NCBI GenBank assembly: GCA_900541645.1
Contig: UQKQ01000006.1
Coordinates: forward strand, 62,001-126,000
Direction: 5' to 3'
DNA length: 64,000 bases
Source of the DNA: an uncultured Collinsella sp.
Lineage (GTDB): Bacteria; Actinomycetota; Coriobacteriia; Coriobacteriales; Coriobacteriaceae
The position numbers and the translations under genes are program-made. The notes beneath the pieces were generated by a model. It did no database searches, was not told where the DNA came from, and was given only the letters and a program-made list of their open reading frames with translations. Below, in pieces: positions 19,973 to 27,703 of this stretch (position 1 is the first letter of the stretch; every line of letters starts with the position of its first letter).

Positions 19973-21193
19973 ATGGCAAATAAGAAAAAGAACCCCGCAC
20001 TCGAGCCGACGCCCGAGCAGCAGGCTCGCGCCGCCTCCAACTCTCGCAAGAAGCAGCGCAAGACCCGCGTGTCCAAGACCGTCAAGATCGTTCTGGTGGT
20101 CATCGGCGTGCTGGCGATGCTGCTTTCCGTCTCGGCGATGGCGTGCTCCGGCCTTATGTCGCAGGCCGAGGACACCTCGGGCTACAAGCTGACCGGCGGT
20201 GTTGCTGCTACTATCAACGGCACCAACCTCACCGAGGACACCGTGACCAAGCAGATCATGAGCATGCGCACGTCCTACGGCTACACCAAGGACAAGGACT
20301 GGGCGCAGTATCTGGTCGACAACGACCTCACGCCCAAGAAGTATCGCAAGCAACTCATCGACTCCTACACGCAGCAGATTCTGCTTCAACAGGCACAGAA
20401 GGAGAACGGCGTGACGGTGTCGGACGAGGAGGTCGAGAAGGCTTGGAAGGACGCGTGCAAGAGCGCGGGCGGTGCCAAGGCCTTTAAGAAGACCCTCAAG
20501 ACCTACGGCTATACCGAGGATACCTACAAGGATTCGCTCAAGGAGAGTCTGGCGCAGCAGAAACTCAAGGATGCCGTCGCGCCCACGAGCAAACCCAAGG
20601 ACAGCGAGATTGTCGATTACATCAACGAAAACCTGTCCAGCTACAACGACGCCCGTCGCTCGTCGAACATCCTGATCAAGGTTGATTCCGACGCTTCCGA
20701 CGAGGACAAGGCTGCCGCCAAGGCCAAGGCGCAGGAGTGCCTGGACAAGATCAACTCCGGTGAGCTGAGCTTTGAGGACGCCGTTGAGCAGTACTCCGAG
20801 GACACCGGTTCCAAGGAGAAGAAGGGCGATGTGGGCTGGGATAAGCTCACCACCTTTGTCGACAGCTACCAGACGGCGCTCGAGGGGCTCAACAAGGGCG
20901 ACGTGAGCGAAGTCATCGAGTCGACCTATGGCTACCACATCATCAAGTGCACCGACTACTTCCATGTCGATAATCAGGTTGATGACATCAACCAGGTGCC
21001 CAAGGCCATCAAGAAGTACGTCTCCAACGTGGTGAAGACGCAGGCGGCCAGTACCGCGTACAGTGAGTGGCTGGAGCAGTACAAGAAGGACGCCGACATT
21101 ACCGTCAACCCCATGCCCAAGGACGTACCCTATAACGTGAGTCTGAAGGGCATCACCAAGAGTTCGACCGACGATTCGTCGACGACTGAGTAA
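19973..21193 (+). CDS. Membrane-anchored SurA/PrsA-like peptidylprolyl isomerase
   Basis: This extracytoplasmic foldase of 406 residues should help exported proteins fold outside the membrane. A lysine-rich cytoplasmic start is followed by one membrane segment (about 35-58, VKIVLVVIGVLAMLLSVSAMAC). Next comes a SurA-N-like helical chaperone region with KQIMSMRTSYGY, YRKQLIDSYTQQILLQQA and VSDEEVEKAWKD. A parvulin-type rotamase domain (about 230-330) shows RSSNILIKVD, INSGELSFEDAVEQYSED, KKGDVGWDKLTTFVDSY and YGYHIIKCTDYF. SAMAC is a poor lipobox, so anchoring by the helix is more likely. The frame is open from 19874, but ATG 19973 has GAAAGG upstream and a normal N-terminus. Clients may include the large exported proteins in this window. 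Confidence 0.85.
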   Translation: MANKKKNPALEPTPEQQARAASNSRKKQRKTRVSKTVKIVLVVIGVLAMLLSVSAMACSGLMSQAEDTSGYKLTGGVAATINGTNLTEDTVTKQIMSMRTSYGYTKDKDWAQYLVDNDLTPKKYRKQLIDSYTQQILLQQAQKENGVTVSDEEVEKAWKDACKSAGGAKAFKKTLKTYGYTEDTYKDSLKESLAQQKLKDAVAPTSKPKDSEIVDYINENLSSYNDARRSSNILIKVDSDASDEDKAAAKAKAQECLDKINSGELSFEDAVEQYSEDTGSKEKKGDVGWDKLTTFVDSYQTALEGLNKGDVSEVIESTYGYHIIKCTDYFHVDNQVDDINQVPKAIKKYVSNVVKTQAASTAYSEWLEQYKKDADITVNPMPKDVPYNVSLKGITKSSTDDSSTTE

Positions 21194-21247
21194 TCATGGG
21201 GCGGTGCTCGCGCGAGTGCCGCCCACGCTATTAGAGAGGATTTGCAG

Positions 21248-21691
21248 ATGACCAACGAAGATCTGCAGAAGGAAATGATCGCGGCCATGAAGGCCAAGGA
21301 CAAGGTTCGCCTGTCCATCATTCGCCAGGTTAAGGCCGAGGTGAAGAATATCGAGGTCAATGAGCGCCGCGATGTGACCGAGGAAGACGTCAACAGCATG
21401 ATCAAGCGTCTGATCAAGCAGACGAGCGAGACACTGGAGATGTCCATCAAGGCCGGCACCGACCAGGAGCGTACCGACAACCTGACCGAGCAGGTCAAGA
21501 TTCTGGAGAGCCTGCTGCCCGCGCAGGTTTCGGGCGAGGAGCTCGAGGCTCTGATCGAGCAGGTCATCGCCGAGCTGGGCGCCACGTCCAAGAAGCAGAT
21601 GGGCCAGGTTATGGGTGCACTCGGCAAGGCCACTGGCGGCAACTTCGATAAGCCGGCCGCGGCAAAGATCGTCGGAGCCAAACTCGCGTAA
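21248..21691 (+). CDS. GatB/YqeY domain protein
   Basis: The 147-residue product is a stand-alone YqeY protein, related to the C-terminal tRNA-binding domain of GatB. Hallmarks are KDKVRLSIIRQVKAEVKN, the acidic/helical middle, ESLLPAQVSGEELEALIEQVIAELGA and the C-terminal MGQVMGALGKATGGNFDKPAAAKIV. It may assist amidotransferase or tRNA metabolism; the exact role is unknown. A TTG at 21242 is also in frame, but ATG 21248 lies 7 bases behind AGAGAGGA and is preferred. Confidence 0.85.
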   Translation: MTNEDLQKEMIAAMKAKDKVRLSIIRQVKAEVKNIEVNERRDVTEEDVNSMIKRLIKQTSETLEMSIKAGTDQERTDNLTEQVKILESLLPAQVSGEELEALIEQVIAELGATSKKQMGQVMGALGKATGGNFDKPAAAKIVGAKLA

Positions 21692-21694
21692 TTT

Positions 21695-21722
21695 GTTACG
21701 CGGTTTTACCAAACCGCGTAAC
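21695..21722 (+). terminator. Hairpin directly after the YqeY gene
   Basis: GTTACGCGGTTT pairs with AAACCGCGTAAC across a 4-base loop, three bases behind the stop. There is no clear T-tract, so it could be a terminator or an mRNA-end stabiliser. Confidence 0.5.
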
Positions 21723-21735
21723 GGCTCGACGCTGC

Positions 21736-21834
21736 AAACCCGTACACGCGGCAATCTGACGTTCAATTTCAAGGGCGCGACCATAAGGTCTGCGCCCTTT
21801 CATTTCACGTCACCTTGCTCGCGTGTACGGGTTT
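21736..21834. repeat. 99-bp nested inverted repeat
   Basis: The outer arms AAACCCGTACACGCG (21736-21750) and CGCGTGTACGGGTTT (21820-21834) are perfect complements. Inside, TGACGT/ACGTCA and AAGGGCGC/GCGCCCTT continue the pairing, so almost the whole 99 bp folds on itself. There is no coding potential. It could be a long terminator or a repeat element. Confidence 0.65.
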
Positions 21835-21861
21835 TCGCTGACTTATGCTCAACAAGGGCGG

Positions 21862-21900
21862 TTGGGCGCTCACTGGGGACAGACTTAAATGAGTGCCCAA
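21862..21900. repeat. GGGAC-type hairpin
   Basis: TTGGGCGCTCA and TGAGTGCCCAA (one mismatch) enclose CTGGGGACAGACTTAAA. It has the same GGGGACAG core as other units in the window. Confidence 0.55.
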
Positions 21901-21969
21901 TGAGTGGGTGGAAGATTGCGGGTTCTTTACGGGAATGTAGTGTGGGCTGCGGAAACGTGGTTCTTTCCG

Positions 21970-21975
21970 TACAAT
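21970..21975 (+). promoter_or_regulatory. Candidate -10 box of the amino-acid importer operon
   Basis: TACAAT lies 35 bases before the ATPase ATG. The -35 region is not recognisable. Confidence 0.35.
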
Positions 21976-22010
21976 AGTTCAACTCGTGTAAACGCAGGGA
22001 AGGGACATTC

Positions 22011-22742
22011 ATGGCAGACATGATCGAGATCAAGCATCTCAACAAGTACTTTGGCGACCTGCATGTGCTCAAAGATATCAACCTCACCGTCAAGCGCGGC
22101 GAGAAGCTCGTAATGATCGGGCCTTCCGGCTCGGGTAAGTCGACGCTCATCCGCTGTGTCGATTATCTTGAGGAGCCCACGTCGGGCGAGGTCATCATCG
22201 ACGGTACGCCGCTCACTAAGAAGAATCACCTGGAAATGGCTCGCAAATATAGCTCCATGGTGTTTCAGCAGTTCAACCTGTATCCCAACATGACGGTGCT
22301 GGGCAATCTGACGCTCGCGCCCATCAAGCTGCAAAAGAAGAGCAAGGAGGAGGCGACCGAGATCGCCGTCGCCGCGCTCAAGCGCGTCGGCATGGCGCAT
22401 AAGGCCGGCGAGTATCCGCAGAACCTCTCGGGCGGTCAGCAGCAGCGCATCGCCATCGCCCGTGCCCTGTGCACCAAGCAGCCCATCATCCTGTTTGACG
22501 AGCCGACCTCGGCGCTCGACCCCGAGATGGTCCAGGAGGTTCTGGACGTTATGATTGAGCTCGCGCAGGAGGACATCACCATGATCTGCGTGACGCACGA
22601 GATGGGCTTTGCGCGCCAGGTGGCCGACCGCGTCATCTTTATGGAGGACGGCCGCATCCTGGAGGAGGGCACGCCCGAGCACTTCTTCGATAACCCCGAG
22701 AACCCGCGCTGCCGCGAGTTCCTGTCCAAGATTCTGCACTAG
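22011..22742 (+). CDS. Polar amino-acid ABC importer, ATP-binding subunit (GlnQ type)
   Basis: The 243-residue ATPase drives import of a polar amino acid. It has Walker A GPSGSGKST near residue 39, the Q-loop VFQQFNLYPNMTVLGN typical of the PAAT family, signature LSGGQQQRIAIARAL, Walker B IILFDEPTSALDPEMV and the H-loop VTHEMGFARQVADRV. RBS AGGGAAGGGACA. It opens a four-gene operon with a binding protein and two permeases. The set is complete, but the substrate (glutamine, glutamate, cystine or another) cannot be told from the sequence. Confidence 0.93.
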   Translation: MADMIEIKHLNKYFGDLHVLKDINLTVKRGEKLVMIGPSGSGKSTLIRCVDYLEEPTSGEVIIDGTPLTKKNHLEMARKYSSMVFQQFNLYPNMTVLGNLTLAPIKLQKKSKEEATEIAVAALKRVGMAHKAGEYPQNLSGGQQQRIAIARALCTKQPIILFDEPTSALDPEMVQEVLDVMIELAQEDITMICVTHEMGFARQVADRVIFMEDGRILEEGTPEHFFDNPENPRCREFLSKILH

Positions 22743-22750
22743 GCGCGGTG

Positions 22751-23626
22751 ATGGACATGACGGATATGACGAGGGCGGCCGTGTCGCGCCGTCACTTTTT
22801 GCAGCTGGCGGGCGCCGGCATGCTCGCGCTGACGGGGACCGCGCTCACCGGTTGCGGCAACTCCACCAGCGGCGAGGGTTCCGACAAGGGATCCAAGCTT
22901 GCGGCCATCAAGTCGCGCGGCCATCTGAATGCCGGCGTCAAGAAAGATGTTCCCGGCTACGGCTATTACGACACCGCCAAAGGCCGCTTTGAGGGCATGG
23001 AAGTCGATTTGTGCTACCAGATCGCCGCCGCTGTCTTTGGCGTGAGCTACAAGGAAGCCCGTGCCCAGGAGCTTGTCGAGTTTACCGACGTAACGCCCAA
23101 GACACGCGGCCCGCTGATCGATAACGGCCAACTCGACGTGGTCGCAGCGACCTACACCATCACCGACGAGCGCAAGAAGAGCTGGGATTTCTCGACGCCG
23201 TACCGCACCGACTACGTGGGACTCATGGTCAAGAAGCGTTCGGGCTTTACCTCGATTGAGGACCTGGACGGCAAGGTCATCGGCGTGAGCCAGGGTGCCA
23301 CCACGCAGGGCCTGATCGAGCAGATGATCAAGGACAACGGCTTTAGCTGCAAGCCCGAGTTTAGGGCCTTTAGCGGCTACCCCATCATCAAGAGCTCGCT
23401 CGACGCCGGCAATATCGACGTCTTTGCCATGGACCGTTCCACGCTGGCCGGTTACATGAACGAGACCGTTGAGCTGTTGCAGCCCGAGGTCAAGTTTGGC
23501 GAGCAGGGCTACGGCGTGGCGACCAAGAAGGGCTGCGACCTTTCGGCCGTGGTCGATCAGGTGATTTGCGATCGTCTGGCCGACGGCTGGCTCGACCAAG
23601 AGGTCAAGACCTGGGGTCTTGTATAG
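22751..23626 (+). CDS. Amino-acid ABC importer, substrate-binding lipoprotein with twin-arginine leader
   Basis: This is the periplasmic-binding-protein-like receptor (family 3 solute-binding fold) of the importer, 291 residues. The leader contains SRRHFLQLAGAG, a twin-arginine-type motif, and ends at the lipobox LTGC, so it appears to be a lipoprotein exported by Tat or Sec. The mature part shows GYGYYDTAKGRFEGMEVDLCYQIA, the arginine-containing loop TITDERKKSWDFSTPYRTDYVGLMV, and GKVIGVSQGATTQGLIEQ. GTG 22748 is an alternative start immediately before the ATG. It lies 8 bases behind the ATPase gene. Confidence 0.88.
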   Translation: MDMTDMTRAAVSRRHFLQLAGAGMLALTGTALTGCGNSTSGEGSDKGSKLAAIKSRGHLNAGVKKDVPGYGYYDTAKGRFEGMEVDLCYQIAAAVFGVSYKEARAQELVEFTDVTPKTRGPLIDNGQLDVVAATYTITDERKKSWDFSTPYRTDYVGLMVKKRSGFTSIEDLDGKVIGVSQGATTQGLIEQMIKDNGFSCKPEFRAFSGYPIIKSSLDAGNIDVFAMDRSTLAGYMNETVELLQPEVKFGEQGYGVATKKGCDLSAVVDQVICDRLADGWLDQEVKTWGLV

Positions 23627-23651
23627 GCGCATCGTCCAAGGAAGGAATCAA

Positions 23652-24398
23652 ATGCTCGAAGGATTATTTGACGCCGACCGTTGGTCGACGACATTTCAAA
23701 ACATGGGGCCCTTCTGGGAGGGCTTTGGCGTGACGCTACAGGTGGTCGTTGCCGGTCTGCTGCTGTCGCTGGTGCTGGGCACGCTGCTGGGTGTGTTCTC
23801 TACCACCCGTTCGCGCGTGCTGCGCGCCATAAGCCGCGTATACGTGGAGTTTTACCAGAACACCCCGTTGCCCGTGCAGGTGCTCTTTATGTACATGGCT
23901 GGTCCGCAGTTTTTGCAGGCCATAACCGGTGCCGACCAGCCGGTGCGCATCGCGCCGTTCGTGCTGGGCTTCTTGGGCGTGGGCCTGTATCACGCGGCCT
24001 ACATCTCGGAGGTCATCCGCACCGGTATCGAGGCGGTTCCGCGCGGTCAGATGGAGGCGGCGCAGAGCCAGGGCTTCACCCGTGCGCAGGCGTACTGGTA
24101 CATCGTGCTGCCCCAGACATTCAAGATCATTCTGCCGCCGCTGTGCAACCAGGCACTCAACCTAGTCAAGAACACGTCGGTGCTGGCGCTTGTGGCCGGC
24201 GGCGACCTTATGTACCGTTCCGACAACTTTGTGAGTCTGTACGGTTACCTGCAGGGATACATCGTCTGCTGCCTTATGTACTTCATCATCTGCTTTCCGC
24301 TCGCCATGCTGGTGCAGTGGCTCGAGCGCCGCTCCAAGGAGCGTCCGCGCGGCGTGAGCCTCGCCGAGCTGGGGCTCGACAACGTAGAGGAGGCCTAG
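23652..24398 (+). CDS. Amino-acid ABC importer, permease 1 (HisM/GlnP family)
   Basis: This is a 248-residue permease with about five membrane segments. It has the family's EAA loop, QMEAAQSQGFTRAQAYWYIVLPQ, which docks on the ATPase, and the LVKNTSVLALVAGGDLMY segment. The frame is open from 23619, overlapping the previous gene, but ATG 23652 sits 6 bases behind AAGGAA. A small soluble start (MLEGLFDADRWSTTF) precedes the first helix. With permease 2 it should form the heterodimeric channel. Confidence 0.92.
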   Translation: MLEGLFDADRWSTTFQNMGPFWEGFGVTLQVVVAGLLLSLVLGTLLGVFSTTRSRVLRAISRVYVEFYQNTPLPVQVLFMYMAGPQFLQAITGADQPVRIAPFVLGFLGVGLYHAAYISEVIRTGIEAVPRGQMEAAQSQGFTRAQAYWYIVLPQTFKIILPPLCNQALNLVKNTSVLALVAGGDLMYRSDNFVSLYGYLQGYIVCCLMYFIICFPLAMLVQWLERRSKERPRGVSLAELGLDNVEEA

Positions 24399-24401
24399 CG
24401 C

Positions 24402-25040
24402 ATGGAAATCTTCAACGCGACCAACCTGCTCTACATTTGGGGCGGCTTTGTTAAGACGATCGAGATCTCGGCGCTGTCGATCTTTTTCTCGCTCATCTTT
24501 GGCACGGTGCTGGCGCTTGTTAAAAGCTATGCGCCCCGCCCGTTCCGTATTTTGGTGAGTGCCTATATCGAGCTGTTCCGTTGCACGCCGAACCTGCTGT
24601 GGATCCTGTTTATCTACTTTACGGTGCAGGGCTTGGACATTGTGATTTCGACCATCGCCTTTACGCTGTTTACCAGCGCTGTTATGGCCGAGATTGTGCG
24701 CGGCGGCCTCAACTCGATTCCGCGCGGCCAGTTTGAGGCAGCGCAGAGCCAAGGCTTCGGCTTTTTTGCCACCATGCGCTACATCATTCTGCCGCAGACG
24801 TTTAAGACGATCATTCCGGCGCTGTTTAGCCAATGCACGACCGTCATTAAGGACAGCTCGTATCTTTCGGGCATTAACGTGGCCGAGCTCATGTACACGG
24901 CAAACGTCGTGATGGCCCACGCGATTGATCTGTCGCAGGTACTTATGCTCTACGGCCTGGTGTTTGCGATGTACTTTATGCTCAACTTTGGTATCTCGTT
25001 GTTGGTGAGGGCATATCAACGCCGCATCGTGGCCGCATAG
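24402..25040 (+). CDS. Amino-acid ABC importer, permease 2 (HisM/GlnP family)
   Basis: The 212-residue second permease follows the first after 3 bases. Features are FVKTIEISALSIFFSLIFGTVLALV, YIELFRCTPNLLWILFIYFTV, the EAA loop QFEAAQSQGFGFFATMRYIILPQTF, and the end KDSSYLSGINVAELMYTA. It is the last gene of the operon. Confidence 0.92.
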   Translation: MEIFNATNLLYIWGGFVKTIEISALSIFFSLIFGTVLALVKSYAPRPFRILVSAYIELFRCTPNLLWILFIYFTVQGLDIVISTIAFTLFTSAVMAEIVRGGLNSIPRGQFEAAQSQGFGFFATMRYIILPQTFKTIIPALFSQCTTVIKDSSYLSGINVAELMYTANVVMAHAIDLSQVLMLYGLVFAMYFMLNFGISLLVRAYQRRIVAA

Positions 25041-25046
25041 TCCTGC

Positions 25047-25140
25047 TTCCCCAAGCACGGCACCTTGCCCCTCAATCGTCGCTTGCGTACATTTAGTACG
25101 CGGCGCTCCTCTTTCGGGGCAATCTGCCGCACTTGGGAAA
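25047..25140. repeat. Long imperfect inverted repeat after the importer operon
   Basis: TTCCCCAAGCACGGCACCTT...GCCCC pairs with GGGGCAATCTGCCGCACTTG...GGAA, with an inner GCGTAC...GTACGC hairpin. The 94-bp structure follows the last permease gene. It may act as a terminator or as one more long-hairpin repeat. Confidence 0.6.
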
Positions 25141-25210
25141 CCAGGACGGTCGTAAGTGACAAAATGGGAATCAGGAATTGCCTTTTCTCATTTGTTAGAA
25201 AGGAATCGCG

Positions 25211-25834
25211 ATGAGCGATCTGGAGAACAAGAAGAGTCCTGTGGTCATTACCATCGCGCGCGACTTTGGTGCCGAGGGCCACGAGATCGGACGCATCCTC
25301 GCCAACGAGTTGGGGATTCCTCTGTACGACAACGAGCTGCTGGTGCGCGCGTCGCTGCGCGCGGGCGAGTCGCTCGATAAGATGGCCGCCTACGACGAGC
25401 GTCTGGCTGTGGAGAACATGGCGTTTCTGCCCGACCGCTACGACGCGCGCTCGTACTCGGACAAGTTGTTCCAAAAGATGAGCCAGGTGATTTTGGACCT
25501 GGGCGAGACCGAGAGTTGCATTATCGAAGGCCGCCTGTCCGATTATCTGCTTCACAACAACCCCAACCACATTGCCGTGTTGGTGACCGCACCCTTTGAG
25601 GACCGCGTCGAGATCGTGCGCAAGAAGCGCGGCCTTAACAAAAAGAAGGGCGCCAAGCTGGTCAAGCAGCAGCAGAAGGCGCGCGAGGCGTTCTACAAGC
25701 GCTACAGCGCCGGAAAGTGGAAGATGACGAGCGGCAAGGACATCGTCGTCAACCGCGCCAAGTTGGGCCGCGAGGGCTGTAAAGACGTCATCGCCGCAGC
25801 CTACCGCTATAAAGTGGCGCAGCTCGAAGGCTAG
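25211..25834 (+). CDS. Cytidylate-kinase-like P-loop protein
   Basis: The 207-residue protein belongs to the cytidylate-kinase-like family (AAA-type P-loop, PF13189-like). The start VVITIARDFGAEGHEIGRILANELGIPLYDNELL is characteristic: the P-loop is the altered GAEGHEIG. The middle shows CIIEGRLSDYLL and a basic lid KKRGLNKKKGAK. The substrate is not established for this family; true CMP kinases differ. RBS AGAAAGGAA. It stands alone between hairpins. Confidence 0.75.
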   Translation: MSDLENKKSPVVITIARDFGAEGHEIGRILANELGIPLYDNELLVRASLRAGESLDKMAAYDERLAVENMAFLPDRYDARSYSDKLFQKMSQVILDLGETESCIIEGRLSDYLLHNNPNHIAVLVTAPFEDRVEIVRKKRGLNKKKGAKLVKQQQKAREAFYKRYSAGKWKMTSGKDIVVNRAKLGREGCKDVIAAAYRYKVAQLEG

Positions 25835-25840
25835 CCGACC

Positions 25841-25882
25841 AAAACCACCACAAAGGGGACAGGCACCTTTGTGGTGGTTTTT
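25841..25882. terminator. Terminator built from a GGGGACAGG hairpin
   Basis: AAAACCACCACAAAGG pairs with CCTTTGTGGTGGTTTTT; the loop contains GGGGACAGGCA. It is close behind the kinase-like gene and ends in T5, so it can act as a terminator while belonging to the GGGAC repeat family. Confidence 0.7.
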
Positions 25883-25938
25883 GTTTTAGGCTGAGGGGAA
25901 GGCCTTGGCGGCAGTGCCTATCCTCGGCTTTTGCATAG

Positions 25939-26154
25939 TCTCGATCTGTAACACCAAGCCAGCGAAAATGGCTCTAACTGTTACAGATTGAGATGAACCG
26001 TTCGGCCGTCAGCCCAACGTCTTGATCTGTAACACCAGGCGGCATATTTGGTCTCTAACTGTTACAGATTGAGATGCAGCGTGGCCGGCCGGCACAATAT
26101 CTCAATCTGTAACAACTGCAGGGCTCAACGGACTCCAGCTGTTACAGATTGAGA
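25939..26154. repeat. Array of three 55-bp inverted-repeat units
   Basis: The units lie at 25939-25993, 26020-26074 and 26100-26154. Each has a 15-bp left arm (TCTCGATCTGTAACA or close), exactly 25 variable bases, and a 15-bp right arm (TGTTACAGATTGAGA). The spacers between units are 26 and 25 bases and unrelated. A fourth unit with the same 15+25+15 plan stands alone at 43605-43659. No cas gene or tyrosine recombinase is near. Confidence 0.85.
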
Positions 26155-26173
26155 CAAAACGACCGGGCAAGTC

Positions 26174-26217
26174 CCAAACCACCACAAAGGTGCCTGCCCC
26201 ATCGTGGTGGTTTGGGC
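26174..26217. repeat. Hairpin with CCACCAC/GTGGTGG arms
   Basis: CCCAAACCACCAC (26174-26186) pairs with GTGGTGGTTTGGG (26205-26217); the loop reads AAAGGTGCCTGCCCCATC. It is an inverted relative of the hairpin at 25841-25882, so the 55-bp array is bracketed by two copies in opposite orientation. Confidence 0.6.
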
Positions 26218-26225
26218 GGCCGGCA

Positions 26226-26268
26226 TAAAAAAGTCCCCGCCGGGCGTGTGCTCGACGGGGACTTTGCC
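26226..26268 (-). terminator. Terminator of the nfnAB transcript
   Basis: AAAAGTCCCCG (26229-26239) pairs with CGGGGACTTT (26256-26265). On the minus strand the stem is followed by a T-run. Confidence 0.75.
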
Positions 26269-26293
26269 GTTTGATGGCTAGCACTGCAGGTGA

Positions 26294-27703
26294 TTACTCG
26301 CCCAGCAGGCTCTTGGTGATGGAAGCGGCGGCCTTCTTGCCGGCGCCCATCGCCAGAATGACCGTAGCGGCACCGGTGACGATGTCGCCGCCGGCCCAGA
26401 TGCGGGGATCGGTGGTCTGGCCGGTCTCCTCGTCGGCAACGATGTAGCCCCACTTGTTGAGCTCCATCTTGCCGCCGATCTTCTTTGCGAAGGGGTTGGC
26501 GTTGGTGCCGATAGCCGAGATCGCGACGTCGCAGGGAATCTCCTCGATGGCGCCCTCGATGGGCACCGGGCGACGGCGGTCGGACTCGTCGGGCTCGCCG
26601 AGCTCCATCTTCTGGACCTTGACGGCGCACACGGAGCCGTCCTCGCCAGCGACAAACTCGAGCGGGGAGACGAGCGGCAGAACCTCGACGCCCTCGGCCT
26701 TAGCATGGTGCAGCTCGGCGCGACGGCAGGGCATCTCGTCCTCGGTACGACGGTAGGCGATGATGGCGTGCTCGGCGCCCAGGCGCTTGGCGGTACGGAC
26801 GGCGTCCATAGCCACGTTGCCGCCACCAAAGACGACGACGTTCTTGCCGTGCTTGGTGGGGGTGTCGTACTCGGGGAACTTGTTGGCCTTCATCAGGTTC
26901 ACGCGGGTGAGGTACTCGTTGGCGAAGAAGACGTTGGGCAGGTTCTCGCCGGGGACGTTGAGGAACTTGGGCAGGCCAGCGCCGGTCGCCACGTAGATGG
27001 CGTCGAAGCCCTGCTCGAACAGCTCCTCGGCCGTGGCCATGTTGCCCACGACGGAGTTGTACTCAAACTTGACGCCCATGTCCTCCAGGCCGTCAATCTC
27101 GCGCTTGACGACCGCCTTGGGCAGACGGAACTCGGGGATGCCGTAGACCAGCACGCCGCCGCCGGTAAAGAAGGCCTCAAAGACGGTGACGTCAAAGCCG
27201 TTACGGGCGAGCTCGCCGGCGCAGGTGATGCCGGACGGGCCAGAGCCCACGACGGCGACCTTCTTGCCGTTCTTGGGGGCCATCTTGGGCGTGGAGGCGA
27301 GCTCGGGGCGGTCACCCAGGAAGCGCTCGAGCTGGCCGATGGCCACGGGCTCGGACTTCTTACCACGGATGCACTTGCCCTCGCACTGGTTCTCCTGCGG
27401 GCAGACGCGACCGCAGATGGCGGGAAGCATGGAGTCCTCGCGGATGGTATCGAGAGCGCCGCCGAAGTCCTTCGCGCGGATCTGCTCGATAAAGCGGGGA
27501 ATGTTGATGTTGACGGGGCAGCCCTCAACACAGAACGGCTTCTTGCAGTTGAGACAGCGCTCGGCCTCGGCCAGCGCCATCTCCTCGGTGAAGCCCTTGT
27601 CGACGGGGCGGAAGTCGCAGGCGCGCTCGGCAGCCGGCTCCTCGTTATCGGGGGTGCGGGGCGACTTCATATCGGCAACGAAACGACCGTTAACTAGTGG
27701 CAT
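26294..27703 (-). CDS. NfnB-like large subunit of NADH-dependent ferredoxin:NADP oxidoreductase (GltD-like)
   Basis: This is a 469-residue flavoprotein of the glutamate-synthase small-subunit family. The N-terminus holds two [4Fe-4S] motifs (CLNCKKPFCVEGCP and CGRVCPQENQCEGKC). An FAD-binding GxGxxG (VVGSGPSGITCAGEL) follows near 150 and an NADPH-type Rossmann site (VVFGGGNVAMDAVRTAKRLG) near 290. The C-terminal IWAGGDIVTGAATVILAMGAGKKAA is the family's FAD motif. No large GltB/GltA subunit is present, and the partner gene overlapping its start is an NfnA/SudB-type protein. I therefore read the pair as NfnAB, the electron-bifurcating transhydrogenase linking NADH, ferredoxin and NADPH, although annotation as glutamate synthase is common. 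Overlap with nfnA is 10 bases. Confidence 0.82.
   Translation of the reverse strand: MPLVNGRFVADMKSPRTPDNEEPAAERACDFRPVDKGFTEEMALAEAERCLNCKKPFCVEGCPVNINIPRFIEQIRAKDFGGALDTIREDSMLPAICGRVCPQENQCEGKCIRGKKSEPVAIGQLERFLGDRPELASTPKMAPKNGKKVAVVGSGPSGITCAGELARNGFDVTVFEAFFTGGGVLVYGIPEFRLPKAVVKREIDGLEDMGVKFEYNSVVGNMATAEELFEQGFDAIYVATGAGLPKFLNVPGENLPNVFFANEYLTRVNLMKANKFPEYDTPTKHGKNVVVFGGGNVAMDAVRTAKRLGAEHAIIAYRRTEDEMPCRRAELHHAKAEGVEVLPLVSPLEFVAGEDGSVCAVKVQKMELGEPDESDRRRPVPIEGAIEEIPCDVAISAIGTNANPFAKKIGGKMELNKWGYIVADEETGQTTDPRIWAGGDIVTGAATVILAMGAGKKAAASITKSLLGE

Noticed and set aside
25939..26154. CRISPR array
   Set aside because: The conserved parts are inverted 15-bp arms in pairs, not one direct repeat, the variable parts alternate between inside-unit and between-unit stretches, and no cas gene is present.
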